A stretch of DNA of 64,000 nucleotides from JAKFWF01 sp963741505 (GTDB lineage Bacteria > Pseudomonadota > Alphaproteobacteria > Rhizobiales > Hyphomicrobiaceae): contig CAVUIJ010000002.1 of NCBI GenBank assembly GCA_963741505.1, positions 372,001 through 436,000 on the forward strand, in the 5' to 3' direction. The translations under genes were made by a program, and so were the position numbers. Shown in pieces: positions 51,077 through 60,129 of this stretch (the first letter of the stretch is position 1; each line of letters opens with the position of its first letter). Below the pieces are notes generated by a model. The model was not told the DNA's origin. It ran no database searches and saw only the letters and a list, made by a program, of their open reading frames with translations.

Positions 51077-51845
51077 GGCGCGTGGCTCCATGACTGGATG
51101 TCGAGACGGCGCTGCTACTGATCCCTTCGTCGGACAAAATGCGGCCATCCCTGAAGACGATGCGGCGGCGCGCGTATGCGGCAACGTCGGCCTCGTGCGT
51201 CACCACGATGATCGTGACGCCGCGACGGTTCAGGGTCGTAAGCAGTTCCATGATTTCGCTCGAGGTGTTCGAGTCGAGGGCGCCGGTCGGCTCATCCGCA
51301 AGGATCAGTTTCGGCGTGACGGCAAGCGCCCGCGCGATCGCGACGCGTTGCTGCTGGCCACCCGAGAGCTGTGATGGCAGGTGGTTGATGCGATCGAGCA
51401 GGCCCACTTCCGCCAGCCGTTCACGCGCGATCGCCGCCGCCTTGTCGGGCGCGGTCCGGCGATAGAGCAGCGGCAGCATCACCTGCTCGATCGCCGGCGT
51501 GCGGGGCAGCAGGTTGAATTGCTGAAAGACGAATCCGATCATCGAGTTGCGCAGCCGCGGCAGGGCATCCTCATCGAGCGCGGTGACCTCCGTACCATCG
51601 ATCGCAAGCGTGCCGCTGCTGGGCCGGTCCAACGTGCCAAGCAGGTTCATGAGCGTCGACTTGCCGGACCCGGACGGCCCCATGATCGCGACGAAATCAC
51701 CGCTGGCGATATCGAGCGAAACGTCGGTCAGCGCCGCGATTGTGTGGGCGTCTACACGATAGGTCTTGGTGAGGTTGCGCGCCACGATCAAGCTCGCCGC
51801 GGCCTCGCGCACTTCGGCGCCTGCTGTTGTCGGCATCAGGCTCAC
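51063..51845 (-). CDS. MacB-like ABC transporter ATP-binding protein
   Basis: A 260-aa ATPase. Seen: Walker A GPSGSGKSTLMNLLG, Q-loop FVFQQFNLLPRTPAIEQV, signature LSGGQQQRVAIARALA, Walker B LILADEPTGALD and the switch His in VVTHEADVA. The GTG start at 51845 overlaps the stop of the adaptor gene (GTGA). Middle gene of an adaptor-ATPase-permease operon of the tripartite export type. Confidence 0.92.
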   Translation of the reverse strand: MSLMPTTAGAEVREAAASLIVARNLTKTYRVDAHTIAALTDVSLDIASGDFVAIMGPSGSGKSTLMNLLGTLDRPSSGTLAIDGTEVTALDEDALPRLRNSMIGFVFQQFNLLPRTPAIEQVMLPLLYRRTAPDKAAAIARERLAEVGLLDRINHLPSQLSGGQQQRVAIARALAVTPKLILADEPTGALDSNTSSEIMELLTTLNRRGVTIIVVTHEADVAAYARRRIVFRDGRILSDEGISSSAVSTSSHGATRHALN

Positions 51846-53398
51846 CCCTTCGAAACTGCCTTTGGGGAAGATCCCGCTTTAGTGGCTCGGACGACCACCA
51901 TGTCGGCCTCATGCACACCGCCGATGATCTCTGCATAACGCCCATCGACGAGGCCAATTCTGACCGGCTTGCGCGTCAGGCCGCCGCCGCTTGCGGGGAG
52001 CCAGACCGTTCCAGTTCGCGATTGCGTCCGCTGCGCTTTCCAATCCGCCAGTGCCTGCCGCCCCTTGTCATCGAGCATCGGCTCCAAAACCGTGAACATT
52101 AGATCGGCGCTGCCGGTGCTCGCCGGACCTCGCTGCTTCTCTTGCCCTCTGGTCTGCGGATCTGCAGCCTTGCTGTTCTGGTTCTTCGCTGCCGCGGCGA
52201 GCTTCGCGTAGCGCGCTTGCGCGTCCTTGATTTGCGAATCATTGAGGCCGACGTGCTTCGCCAGTCTTTCGAGCTGATGTTCGCGGCGGGCGGCCTTGTC
52301 TGTCGGCTCGTTGTCGGCAACGGCTGCCGCTTGGCCAGCTGTGCCGCGGGGCCGGAAGCGCAAGGCTTCGACGGGTACGCGAACGACGTTGTCGCGCCTG
52401 CTGGTTTCGATTTCCACATGCGCCGTCATGCCGGGGTAGAGTGCCATGTCCTCGTTCGCGGCCTCGACGACGACGGTGTAGCTCACGACGCTCTGCTCCT
52501 CGATACTCGCGAACCGTACCTGTGAGACGATGCCTTCGAATTGTCGCCCAGGATGGGCATCGACACGGAATGTGACGGGATTGCCCTTGGCCACGCCGCC
52601 AATGTCGGCCTCGCTGACCAGGGCCTCGATCCGGATATGACGCAGGTTCTGGGCGATTCTGAAAAGCTCCGGAGCCTGTAGGCTTGCGGCGACCGTCTGC
52701 CCGACATCGATCGTGCGCGAGATTACTATCCCGCCGATCGGTGCCCGGACCTCGGTGCGCTCCAGATCGATCTGCGCCTGGGCCAAAACAGCCTTGCGCT
52801 GTACGATGTTGGCCTTGGCACTCTCGATGAGCGCATGCGCCACCGAGAGTTCCGCCGCCGCCACTTCCGCATCGCGGATCGCGGTATCGACCTGTGAAAG
52901 CGCACTCAACCCTTTCTGTCCGAGTTCCTTCTGGCGGCCTTTGGCGCGCTCGGTCTGGCGCAAGACGGCCTCGGCCTTCTCGCGATTGGCAATTTGGTTT
53001 GCCAGCGTGGCCTTCGCCATTTCGAGGTCGGCAGCGGCCTGCTCTACGCGGGCCACGAAAATCTTGTTATCGAGCACGGCGAGGATGTCGCCGGCCCCGA
53101 CTTCGCTATTGAAATCCGCCTTCAACGATTTGATTTGGCCTGAGAGTTGCGAGCTGATCTGGACGGTGACCAGCGGCCGGACCGTGCCCGATGATTGCAC
53201 TTTCTTGCGCACGCTTCCCCTGGTGACGGGTTGCACATCGTAGGCGGCGTCGCCGGTGCGGTCGGCCTTGCCGTTTCGAACCACCGATGAAAGCCACTCC
53301 ATCATCGGTTTCGGCATGTGCTCTGGAGCAACAGCGGCCGCCGCCAGGAGCGTTGCCGGCATCGAGATCGCCAACAGGGTCGCGGAGCGAACAGACAT
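51842..53398 (-). CDS. MacA-like periplasmic adaptor (membrane-fusion protein)
   Basis: A 518-aa adaptor. Seen: an N-terminal signal or anchor (ATLLAISMPATLLAAAAVA), GSVRKKVQSSGTVRPLVTVQ (lipoyl half-motif), a coiled-coil hairpin (residues ~110-200), RAPIGGIVISRTIDVGQTVA (second half), and a beta-barrel part up to VHEADMVVVRA. An insertion of about 110 residues (~370-480), Gln/Ala/Lys-rich, is unusual for MacA (370-400 aa) and explains the extra length. First gene of the export operon. Cargo unknown. Confidence 0.9.
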   Translation of the reverse strand: MSVRSATLLAISMPATLLAAAAVAPEHMPKPMMEWLSSVVRNGKADRTGDAAYDVQPVTRGSVRKKVQSSGTVRPLVTVQISSQLSGQIKSLKADFNSEVGAGDILAVLDNKIFVARVEQAAADLEMAKATLANQIANREKAEAVLRQTERAKGRQKELGQKGLSALSQVDTAIRDAEVAAAELSVAHALIESAKANIVQRKAVLAQAQIDLERTEVRAPIGGIVISRTIDVGQTVAASLQAPELFRIAQNLRHIRIEALVSEADIGGVAKGNPVTFRVDAHPGRQFEGIVSQVRFASIEEQSVVSYTVVVEAANEDMALYPGMTAHVEIETSRRDNVVRVPVEALRFRPRGTAGQAAAVADNEPTDKAARREHQLERLAKHVGLNDSQIKDAQARYAKLAAAAKNQNSKAADPQTRGQEKQRGPASTGSADLMFTVLEPMLDDKGRQALADWKAQRTQSRTGTVWLPASGGGLTRKPVRIGLVDGRYAEIIGGVHEADMVVVRATKAGSSPKAVSKG

Positions 53399-53411
53399 GA
53401 TACGATCCTTG

Positions 53412-54767
53412 CTAGTTTATCGTGGTCTGGGCCTCGGCCCGGGCTGCAATGCTTGCGCCCGTGCCTTTGGCGATGTCATTCGCCGTCAAGCCACACAAGA
53501 ACAACGAGCGAAGCACGCGCACATTGGTCTTGAGGTCGAATTGCCGTTCCGCCTTTTGGCGGCCGTGCCGTGCCAGGCGCATCGCCAGAGCCTTATCTGT
53601 AATCAAGCTGAGCAGGCGCTCGGCGAGAAGATCGGGCCGACGCGGCGGAACGAGCAGACCGCTGACGCCGTCGTCGATGATTTCCGGCAGACCGGTGATA
53701 TCAGTCGTGACGGCGGGAAGCCCGGATGCCAGCGCCTCGAGCAGCACCGTCGGCAGCCCATCCCTGTCGCCGTCGGCGTCCACGACGGAGGGCGTCGCGA
53801 GCAGGGTGGCGCGCCGCATCAACGCCAGTACTTCGGTCTGCGACTTTGCACCCAAGAATGTCACACGACCGGCAATGCCAAGGGACTGCGACAATCCTCG
53901 AAGTTCGGATTCACACGGCCCCTCCCCGACGATGACGCAGCGCCATGGGTGCGAACTGGTTCGCAGGGCCGCGAGCGCATGCAGCAAATCGCCAAAGCCC
54001 TTCTTCTCGACGAGGCGCCCGACGCCGAGAACAAGTCCCGGCTCGCGCAGCTGCAGGTCAGCGAATGGCAGCCTGTCGAGATCGACCCCGTTATAGAGTC
54101 TGACGATCTTTCGTTCGTTGCCGGGCCCGACAAGGCGACGCAAGTGACTTCTGTTGTAGTCGGAAACCGTCACGACGAACTGCGAGGCGGCGATTTTTGC
54201 CCGTCGCGTGCGCGCGTCGACCTCGGGGGAAACGTAAGTGCTGTAGATGTCGCGTGCATGTGCCGTGAATGAGAAAGGAATCCCGCTCAGTCGGGCTGCC
54301 AGCATCGCCACGGTGGTCGCATCCGATGCAAAATGAGCGTGCACGTGGTGGCAGCCGAATTTTGCCGCCAGCATCGCCAGGCCCGCCGATTGCAATACAA
54401 GGCCGGCATCTGCCGCAGGCCGCTTGCTCGGCGGGAAGGCATCACAGTACGGCGAGGACGCGCCAACGAGTGCTGAAATGGCGCTGGATCCCGACCTATC
54501 CCGGCGTATCTGCTCGACCTGGGTGCCTGCTATCTGGCGCAAGCCTGAGAGATAAGTGACGCGCGCCTTGAGGCTGCCCATCAAATCGTGCCGCGCCTCG
54601 ACAGGAGCATCCAGCAACGAAAATACCTCGACCTCGACGCCTTGTCGTTCGAGCTCGATGATTTCGTTCAATACGAAGGTCTGGCTCAGTCGGGGAAAGC
54701 GTTTGACGACATACGCGACGCGCAGCCGATGATTATTGCCAGACCCGGAGACGTCATTCTGCGGCAT
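53412..54767 (-). CDS. Glycosyltransferase family 4 (WcaL-like)
   Basis: A 451-aa GT-B enzyme that adds a sugar to a lipid-linked or surface polysaccharide. Seen: RVAYVVKRFPRLSQTFVLNE at the N-terminus, HVHAHFASDATTVAMLAA, then the donor-binding half with LYNGVDLDRLPF, VLGVGRLVEKKGFGDLLHAL and DGLPTVLLEALASGLPAVTT (E-x7-E type). The ATG at 54767 gives the usual family length; a longer open frame crosses the foreign junction near 54,957. It is followed 13 bp later by macA-like, probably co-transcribed. Confidence 0.88.
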   Translation of the reverse strand: MPQNDVSGSGNNHRLRVAYVVKRFPRLSQTFVLNEIIELERQGVEVEVFSLLDAPVEARHDLMGSLKARVTYLSGLRQIAGTQVEQIRRDRSGSSAISALVGASSPYCDAFPPSKRPAADAGLVLQSAGLAMLAAKFGCHHVHAHFASDATTVAMLAARLSGIPFSFTAHARDIYSTYVSPEVDARTRRAKIAASQFVVTVSDYNRSHLRRLVGPGNERKIVRLYNGVDLDRLPFADLQLREPGLVLGVGRLVEKKGFGDLLHALAALRTSSHPWRCVIVGEGPCESELRGLSQSLGIAGRVTFLGAKSQTEVLALMRRATLLATPSVVDADGDRDGLPTVLLEALASGLPAVTTDITGLPEIIDDGVSGLLVPPRRPDLLAERLLSLITDKALAMRLARHGRQKAERQFDLKTNVRVLRSLFLCGLTANDIAKGTGASIAARAEAQTTIN

Positions 54768-54957
54768 TGAGGGCGTCCTCGAGGTGGTGGAACGCAGCGA
54801 CGAGGCCCGCAACGGGAGCCGAAAGAAGGCGGCTGATCCGGCGTGCGGCCCTGGACGCGCCGTTGGCTTCCAGCGTCGGCACAAGACGCGGTGGCTTCTG
54901 TATTCTCGTCTGCAGCAACCCGCCGATGCGTTCAGGCGTGGCCTGTTCCAGCGGCAA
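54754..54957 (-). CDS. C-terminal end of an unidentified protein, cut at the junction
   Basis: About 67 residues (PLEQATPERIGGLLQTRIQK to HHLEDALNAAE) that end 14 bp inside the start of the glycosyltransferase gene. The composition and coupling suggest the end of an upstream operon gene, perhaps another glycosyltransferase. The coding sequence is lost where the actinobacterial sequence begins, so it cannot be identified. Confidence 0.45.
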   Translation of the reverse strand: MPLEQATPERIGGLLQTRIQKPPRLVPTLEANGASRAARRISRLLSAPVAGLVAAFHHLEDALNAAE

Positions 54958-55139
54958 GTGCGGGTCACTACACGCTCACCGTGATGACGGTTGCGGTCGG
55001 GATCCTCCTTCCCGTCGTCGTCCTCTACCAGGCCTGGGCGTATCACGTCTTCCGGGCGCGGGTCGGGAGCGGAGGCCCGGTGCGGAGCCCGGTCGAGCTG
55101 CTCGGGCCGAAGCGTGTCGGCCCCGTAGACGACGCGTGA
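54958..55139 (+). CDS. cydB: CydB (cytochrome bd oxidase subunit II), C-terminal fragment
   Basis: About 60 residues: SAGHYTLTVMTVAVGILLPV and VVLYQAWAYHVFRARVG, the last membrane helix and tail of CydB in actinobacterial form. The 5' part (about 280 residues) is absent because the alphaproteobacterial sequence begins immediately upstream. It is followed by cydD and cydC, the usual cydABDC order, which supports the identification. Confidence 0.75.
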
Positions 55140-55172
55140 GCGTTGAGGGCGTCTCGGGTGTCAGGACGTTCC

Positions 55173-55245
55173 GGCGCCTGGCTGAAGCCAGGCGCCACCC
55201 CTTGCTCGCGCCACCATGCGCCGGTCGACTGGCTTCAGCCAGGCG
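55173..55245. repeat. Paired palindromes between cydB and cydD
   Basis: GGCGCCTGGC-TGAA-GCCAGGCGCC (55173-55196) is a perfect 10-bp hairpin. At 55229-55245 its core returns in inverse form (CTGGCTTCAGCCAGGCG), so two hairpins can form separately or pair with one another. This resembles actinobacterial interspersed palindromic repeats. It may attenuate transcription between cydAB and cydDC. Confidence 0.6.
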
Positions 55246-55292
55246 ACTGACCGGCCCACGGTGCCGAGCGTTGCGCTCGTAGACTCGCTCGT

Positions 55293-56954
55293 GTGAAGGT
55301 CATCGACGCGCGTCTTCTCCGCCGTGCGCGCGCCGCGCGCGTCGCTCTCGGGGCGGACGCAATGCTCGGGATCGTCGCCGCCCTGCTCGTGCTCGCCCAG
55401 GCCGTGTTGCTCGCTCGGGTCGTCGCACGGTCATTCGACGGCGCCTCCCTCGAGGAGGTCGCAACACCCCTCATGCTCCTCCTCGTGATCGTGGTCGCGC
55501 GTGCTGCGGCGACCTGGGGGTTCGAGACGATCGGCACCCATGCGGCGGCCGGCGTCATCTCCCAGCTCCGGCTCGACCTCGTCGGCTCCAGACTGAAGCG
55601 GAATCCCACGGCGCTCGACGGGGCCGAGAGCGCGGAGGTCGCGACCACCGCGGTGTCCGGCGTCGAGGCGCTCGAGGGACTGTTCGGCCGCTATCTCCCC
55701 CAGCTCGTTCTCGCGGCAGTCGTTCCCATTGCAGTCCTGATCCTGGTTGCCTCCCTCGACCTCGTCTCGGCCGTGCTCATGTTGCTGACGCTGCCGCTCG
55801 TGCCGATCTTCTTCTGGCTGATCGGCCGCGCGACCGGCGCGCGCGCCCGGGAACGCTGGGAGGCGATGTCGCTCCTCTCTACCCACTTCCTCGACGTCGT
55901 CCGCGGCCTGCCCACCCTCCGGGCCTTCAACCGGGGCGAAACGCAGGCAGCGCGAATCGCGCAGGTCAGCGACGAGTACCGGCGCACGACCATGGGCACC
56001 CTGCGCCTCGCGTTCCTCTCGGGCACGGTGCTCGAGTTGGCCGCGACGCTCGGCGTCGCGCTCGTCGCTGTCACGGTTGGCGTGCGGCTTGTCGGCGGTG
56101 GGATCGGGTTCGAAGCCGCCCTGACGATCCTCGTGCTGGCGCCCGAGCTCTATCTGCCGCTGCGCAATCTTGCGGCGGGATTCCATGCGAGTGCCGACGG
56201 GGTCGCCGTTGCGGATCGGCTGCTCGAGCTGATCGAGCAGCCGCCGGCCGTCATCGCGGGCACGCAGCAGCCCCCGAGCGCTCGTGAGGCCGGAATCCAA
56301 TTCGAGGCCGTCTCGTTCTCGTATCCGGGACGGCCCACCCCCGCTCTCTCCGACGTCTCGCTGACGATCGATCCCCGGGAGACGGTCGCCCTGATGGGCC
56401 CGAGCGGAGGAGGGAAATCGACGCTCTCGACCCTCCTCCTGGGCCTGAAGACGCCGTCTTCCGGCAGGATTCTCATAGGGGGCACCGACCTCGCAACCTG
56501 CGATCCGAGAGCCTGGCACCGGCAGATCGCCTGGGTGCCACAGGACCCGACGCTGTTTCGCGGCTCGATCGGCGACAACATCCGTCTCGGCGAGCCGACC
56601 GCATCGGACGCGCGTGTGCATGAGGCGGCGGTGTTGGCCGGAGCCGCCGCAGTGATCCACGGGCTCGCGGACGGCTACGAGACGATCGTCGGCGAGGGCG
56701 GTCGCACGCTCTCGACGGGCGAGCGCAAGCGCATCGCGATCGCCCGAGCGTTCCTCCGGGATGCTCCGCTCGTCGTGCTCGACGAGCCGACGGCGAACCT
56801 GGACCCCGAAAGCGCCCGGATCGTCGGCGATGCCGTCGAGCGGCTCCGCATGGACCGAACGATGCTGTTCATTGCCCACGACCCGGCCCTCGCCGGTCGA
56901 GCCGACCGCATCGTCACGATCGCCGACGGCCGGATCTCGGAGGCACCACGATGA
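55293..56954 (+). CDS. cydD: CydD, thiol reductant ABC exporter subunit
   Basis: Half of the CydDC heterodimer, which exports cysteine and glutathione and is needed to assemble cytochrome bd. Seen: an N-terminal six-helix membrane domain (residues ~20-300) and an ATPase domain with Walker A GPSGGGKSTLS, signature LSTGERKRIAIARAF and Walker B LVVLDEPTANLD. GTG start at 55293. 553 aa is normal. cydC overlaps its end by 4 bp. Confidence 0.93.
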   Translation: MKVIDARLLRRARAARVALGADAMLGIVAALLVLAQAVLLARVVARSFDGASLEEVATPLMLLLVIVVARAAATWGFETIGTHAAAGVISQLRLDLVGSRLKRNPTALDGAESAEVATTAVSGVEALEGLFGRYLPQLVLAAVVPIAVLILVASLDLVSAVLMLLTLPLVPIFFWLIGRATGARARERWEAMSLLSTHFLDVVRGLPTLRAFNRGETQAARIAQVSDEYRRTTMGTLRLAFLSGTVLELAATLGVALVAVTVGVRLVGGGIGFEAALTILVLAPELYLPLRNLAAGFHASADGVAVADRLLELIEQPPAVIAGTQQPPSAREAGIQFEAVSFSYPGRPTPALSDVSLTIDPRETVALMGPSGGGKSTLSTLLLGLKTPSSGRILIGGTDLATCDPRAWHRQIAWVPQDPTLFRGSIGDNIRLGEPTASDARVHEAAVLAGAAAVIHGLADGYETIVGEGGRTLSTGERKRIAIARAFLRDAPLVVLDEPTANLDPESARIVGDAVERLRMDRTMLFIAHDPALAGRADRIVTIADGRISEAPR

Positions 56955-58636
56955 ACTCCACCCTTGGACGGTTGGTGCTGCTCTCCGGGATGTCGCGGTC
57001 GCGCGTCGCGCTCTCGATCGCTCTTGCGGCTCTGACGGTACTTCTCGGCGTGGGCCTGATCGCCACGTCCGGCTACCTCATCTCCCGGGCAGCGGAGCAG
57101 CCACCGATCCTCTCGCTCACGGTGACCATCGTGCTCGTTCGGTTCTTCGGGCTCTCGCGGCCGCTCGCCCGCTACCTCGACCGCCTCGTCTCGCACGATC
57201 TCGCGCTCCGGTCGCTCGGACACGTGCGGGCGCGGTTCTACGAGCGCATCGAGCCGCTGGCGCCCGGGCAACTCGAAGGCTTTCGCCGTGGTGATCTCGT
57301 CAGCCGGATGGTCAGCGACGTCGACGCCCTGCAGGGCCTCTACCTGAGGGGCATCGGCCCGCCGGCGGCTGCGATCGTTGTCTCGACTGTATCCGTCGCG
57401 ACCGCCGCGATCGTCCTGCCTGCGGCCGGCGTGATCCTCGCTGTCGGGCTGATCGTCGCCGGGACCGCCGTGCCGGTGCTCTCGGGAGCGCTCGGCCGTT
57501 CGACGGGGAGGAGGCACGCGACCGACCGCGGTGCATTGACGGGAGATCTCGTGGAGCTTCTCCGCGGAGCACCCGAGCTCGTGCTCTACGGTCGTGAGGA
57601 CGAGCGGCTCGAGGATGTTCGTGCGGCCGATCGCGAGCTGGAGCGCGATGCGCGTCGGGACTCGCTCGTTGCAGGGCTTGGCTCGGGACTGCTCGTCCTC
57701 GCGGCCGGACTGACGACCGTGGGCGTTCTCGCTGCCGCGGTGTCGGCGCACTCAGGCGGCGACCTCGATCGCGTGCTCGTTGCCACGGTGACGCTGCTCG
57801 CGCTGGCCTCGTTCGAGGGTGTCGTGACGCTCCCCGCCGCGGCGCGTGAGCTGAGCGCGACCGTGGCGGCAGGGCGGCGCGTCCTCGAGCTGATCGACAC
57901 GCCGCCCGTCATCACGGATCCGACATCTCCGGCCATGACGCCTGCCTGGCCCGTGGCCGTTGCGCTCGAGAGGGTCACGGCGCGCTACACACCGCATGGG
58001 CCGCCGGTGCTCGAGGGATTCGACATGCGGATCGAGCCGGGGCGCCGGATCGCGCTCGTCGGCGAGAGCGGTTCCGGCAAGACGACGGTCACGAACCTCC
58101 TCCTCCGGTTCCTCGATGCCGAGGCGGGCCGGGTCACGATCGGCGGGCAGGATATCCGCGGGATGCGTCAGGAGAGTGTCCGCGCAACCTTCGCGCTCGC
58201 GGGTCAGGAGGCGCACGTCTTCAACTCCACGATCCGTGAGAACCTCCTTCTCGCGAAGCCGGACGCAGGTGACGCGGCGCTCACGGAGGCGCTGCGGCGC
58301 GCACGTCTGGCGGAGTGGGTAGGAACCCTCCCGCTCGGCCTCGACACGCTCGTCGGCGAGGAGGGCTCGAGGCTCTCCGGAGGACAGCGCCAGCGACTCG
58401 TTCTCGCCCGGGCGCTTCTGGTCGATGCCCAGGTTCTGATCCTCGACGAGCCGACAGCACATCTCGATGTCGAGACGGCCGAGGAGCTGCTGCGGGATGT
58501 CTTCGCGTCGACGCAGCGCTCTATTCTTCTGATCACTCACCGGCGTGAAGGACTCGATCTCGTCGACGAGGTCATCGGTCTCGTGGGTGGCCGAGCGGCG
58601 TTCGCACACAAGCGCGAATGGCTAGGCTCTGCGTGA
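56951..58636 (+). CDS. cydC: CydC, thiol reductant ABC exporter subunit
   Basis: Second half of the CydDC exporter, 561 aa. Seen: the membrane domain with LIATSGYLISRAAEQPPILS near the N-terminus (a CydC hallmark), and an ATPase with Walker A GESGSGKTTVTN, signature LSGGQRQRLVLARAL and Walker B VLILDEPTAHLD. Translationally coupled to cydD. Codon use is strongly CTC/CGC/GAG-type, unlike the first 54 kb. Confidence 0.93.
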   Translation: MNSTLGRLVLLSGMSRSRVALSIALAALTVLLGVGLIATSGYLISRAAEQPPILSLTVTIVLVRFFGLSRPLARYLDRLVSHDLALRSLGHVRARFYERIEPLAPGQLEGFRRGDLVSRMVSDVDALQGLYLRGIGPPAAAIVVSTVSVATAAIVLPAAGVILAVGLIVAGTAVPVLSGALGRSTGRRHATDRGALTGDLVELLRGAPELVLYGREDERLEDVRAADRELERDARRDSLVAGLGSGLLVLAAGLTTVGVLAAAVSAHSGGDLDRVLVATVTLLALASFEGVVTLPAAARELSATVAAGRRVLELIDTPPVITDPTSPAMTPAWPVAVALERVTARYTPHGPPVLEGFDMRIEPGRRIALVGESGSGKTTVTNLLLRFLDAEAGRVTIGGQDIRGMRQESVRATFALAGQEAHVFNSTIRENLLLAKPDAGDAALTEALRRARLAEWVGTLPLGLDTLVGEEGSRLSGGQRQRLVLARALLVDAQVLILDEPTAHLDVETAEELLRDVFASTQRSILLITHRREGLDLVDEVIGLVGGRAAFAHKREWLGSA

Positions 58637-58660
58637 CCGTGAGCAACCGTTGGTGATCAT

Positions 58661-59485
58661 ATGAGTCTCCTCTGGGCAGGGCTCGTCGTCATCGTCGTCG
58701 CCGTTCTGGCGATCTCCGTAATGCTTTTCGTACGGCGAACGGCGCCCGCGGGCAGCTACTTCGAGGACGGTGATCGCGCCGCCGGGGTGTTCGGCGTCAT
58801 CTCGACCGGATTCGCCATCCTGCTCGGATTCGTCGTCTTCCTGGCCTTCGAGAGCTACGACACCTCGCGCAGCGGCGCCGAGACCGAGGCACAGGTCGTC
58901 GCCCAGCAATTCCAGACAGCGCAGCTCCTCCCCGAGGAGGCGCGCGGGCCGCTGTCGGAGGCACTCGCCTGTTACGCGCGGAGCGTCGTCTACGCGGAGT
59001 GGCCCGCGATGCGAACCGGAACGGCGAAGGATCTGATCAACCCCTGGAGCGTCACAATGTTCCGGACGCTGCAGACGATCGAGCCGGAGAAGGCGTCCGA
59101 GCAGGCAGCGTACGGCAAGTGGCTCGACCAGCAGTCCGATCGCCAGATCGCCCGCACCGACCGAACCCACGGTGCCGAGGGAGTGATTCCGGCGCCACTC
59201 TGGATTGTCCTGTTCCTCTCGGCTGGGATCATCTTCGTCTTCATGCTCTTCTTCGCCGACAGCAGCGAGCGAGCTCGCGTCCAGGCGACGATGATGGGGG
59301 GCGTCGCAGTCGTGATCACCTCGATGATGCTCCTGCTCTGGTTCCTCGACAACCCGTACCACTCGGGCGTCGGAGGGCTCCCACCGACGGCGATGGAACG
59401 GACACTCGTGCTCCTCGATGAGCAGGCGAAGATCGTCGGTCTCGAGCTCGAAGGCACCTGCGACGAACGAGGGGTCGCAACCTGA
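58661..59485 (+). CDS. DUF4239 (bestrophin-like) membrane protein
   Basis: A 274-aa protein. Seen: an N-terminal helix (LLWAGLVVIVVAVLAISVML), a second one in VISTGFAILLGFVVFLAFES, then YDTSRSGAETEAQVVAQQFQ (the DUF4239 hallmark region), a soluble middle and two C-terminal helices (LWIVLFLSAGIIFVFMLFF and MMGGVAVVITSMMLLLWFL). The family is unstudied; a relation to bestrophin channels has been suggested. It lies 24 bp after cydC in the same direction. Confidence 0.8.
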   Translation: MSLLWAGLVVIVVAVLAISVMLFVRRTAPAGSYFEDGDRAAGVFGVISTGFAILLGFVVFLAFESYDTSRSGAETEAQVVAQQFQTAQLLPEEARGPLSEALACYARSVVYAEWPAMRTGTAKDLINPWSVTMFRTLQTIEPEKASEQAAYGKWLDQQSDRQIARTDRTHGAEGVIPAPLWIVLFLSAGIIFVFMLFFADSSERARVQATMMGGVAVVITSMMLLLWFLDNPYHSGVGGLPPTAMERTLVLLDEQAKIVGLELEGTCDERGVAT

Positions 59486-59514
59486 GCTCGGCAAGGGCCG
59501 ACACCCAGACGACC

Positions 59515-60129
59515 GTGCACTGGATCGACCTCCTGGCGACCCTGTTGCTGACCCTGGCTGCCGTGGCGACAGCGTGGGCGTCGTATCAGGCCGCGCACTA
59601 CCGGAGCGAGCAGGGGCTCGCCGGAAACCGCTCGATCGCCGCGCGCGTGGAGGCGAATCGGATCGCCGGGGTCGCGAACCGGCAGATCCAGATCGACGTG
59701 GGCTCGTTCTTTCAGTGGGTCGACGCCTACCAGCAGGGTGACGCCGAGCTGGCAACGTTCTATTTCCGGCGCTTTCGACCGGAGTTCCGTCCGGCCGTCG
59801 CTGCGTGGATCGCGACGAAGCCGCTCGCCAATCCGACCGCCCCCCTGACGCCCTTTGCAATGCCGGAATACACGTCAGCGGCTACCGAGGAAGCAGACGC
59901 ACTCGAAGCGCGGGCCGACGTCGCCGCGGGCGAAGCACAGGCTCACGTGCAGCGGGCCGACCGCTACACGCTCTGCGTCGTACTCTTCGCAATGGCGCTG
60001 TTCTTCGCCGGCGTCAGCACGCGACTGCGCACGAGCGGGTCTCGGCTCGTCGCCCTCGCAGTCGGCTGGACTGCGTTTCTCTGCGCCGTCGTCTGGATGG
60101 TGACGTTCCCCGTCAGTCTCGCTCTGTGA
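59515..60129 (+). CDS. Hypothetical membrane protein (204 aa)
   Basis: Not recognised as a family. One N-terminal helix (LLATLLLTLAAVATAWASYQ), a soluble middle that is Ala/Glu-rich with NRQIQIDVGSFFQWVDAY, and two C-terminal helices (YTLCVVLFAMALFFAGVS, LVALAVGWTAFLCAVVWMV). The GTG at 59515 is used. It follows the DUF4239 gene by 29 bp, and both have helices at each end with a soluble core, so they may work together. It overlaps the convergent yihY gene by 17 bp. Confidence 0.65.
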   Translation: MHWIDLLATLLLTLAAVATAWASYQAAHYRSEQGLAGNRSIAARVEANRIAGVANRQIQIDVGSFFQWVDAYQQGDAELATFYFRRFRPEFRPAVAAWIATKPLANPTAPLTPFAMPEYTSAATEEADALEARADVAAGEAQAHVQRADRYTLCVVLFAMALFFAGVSTRLRTSGSRLVALAVGWTAFLCAVVWMVTFPVSLAL

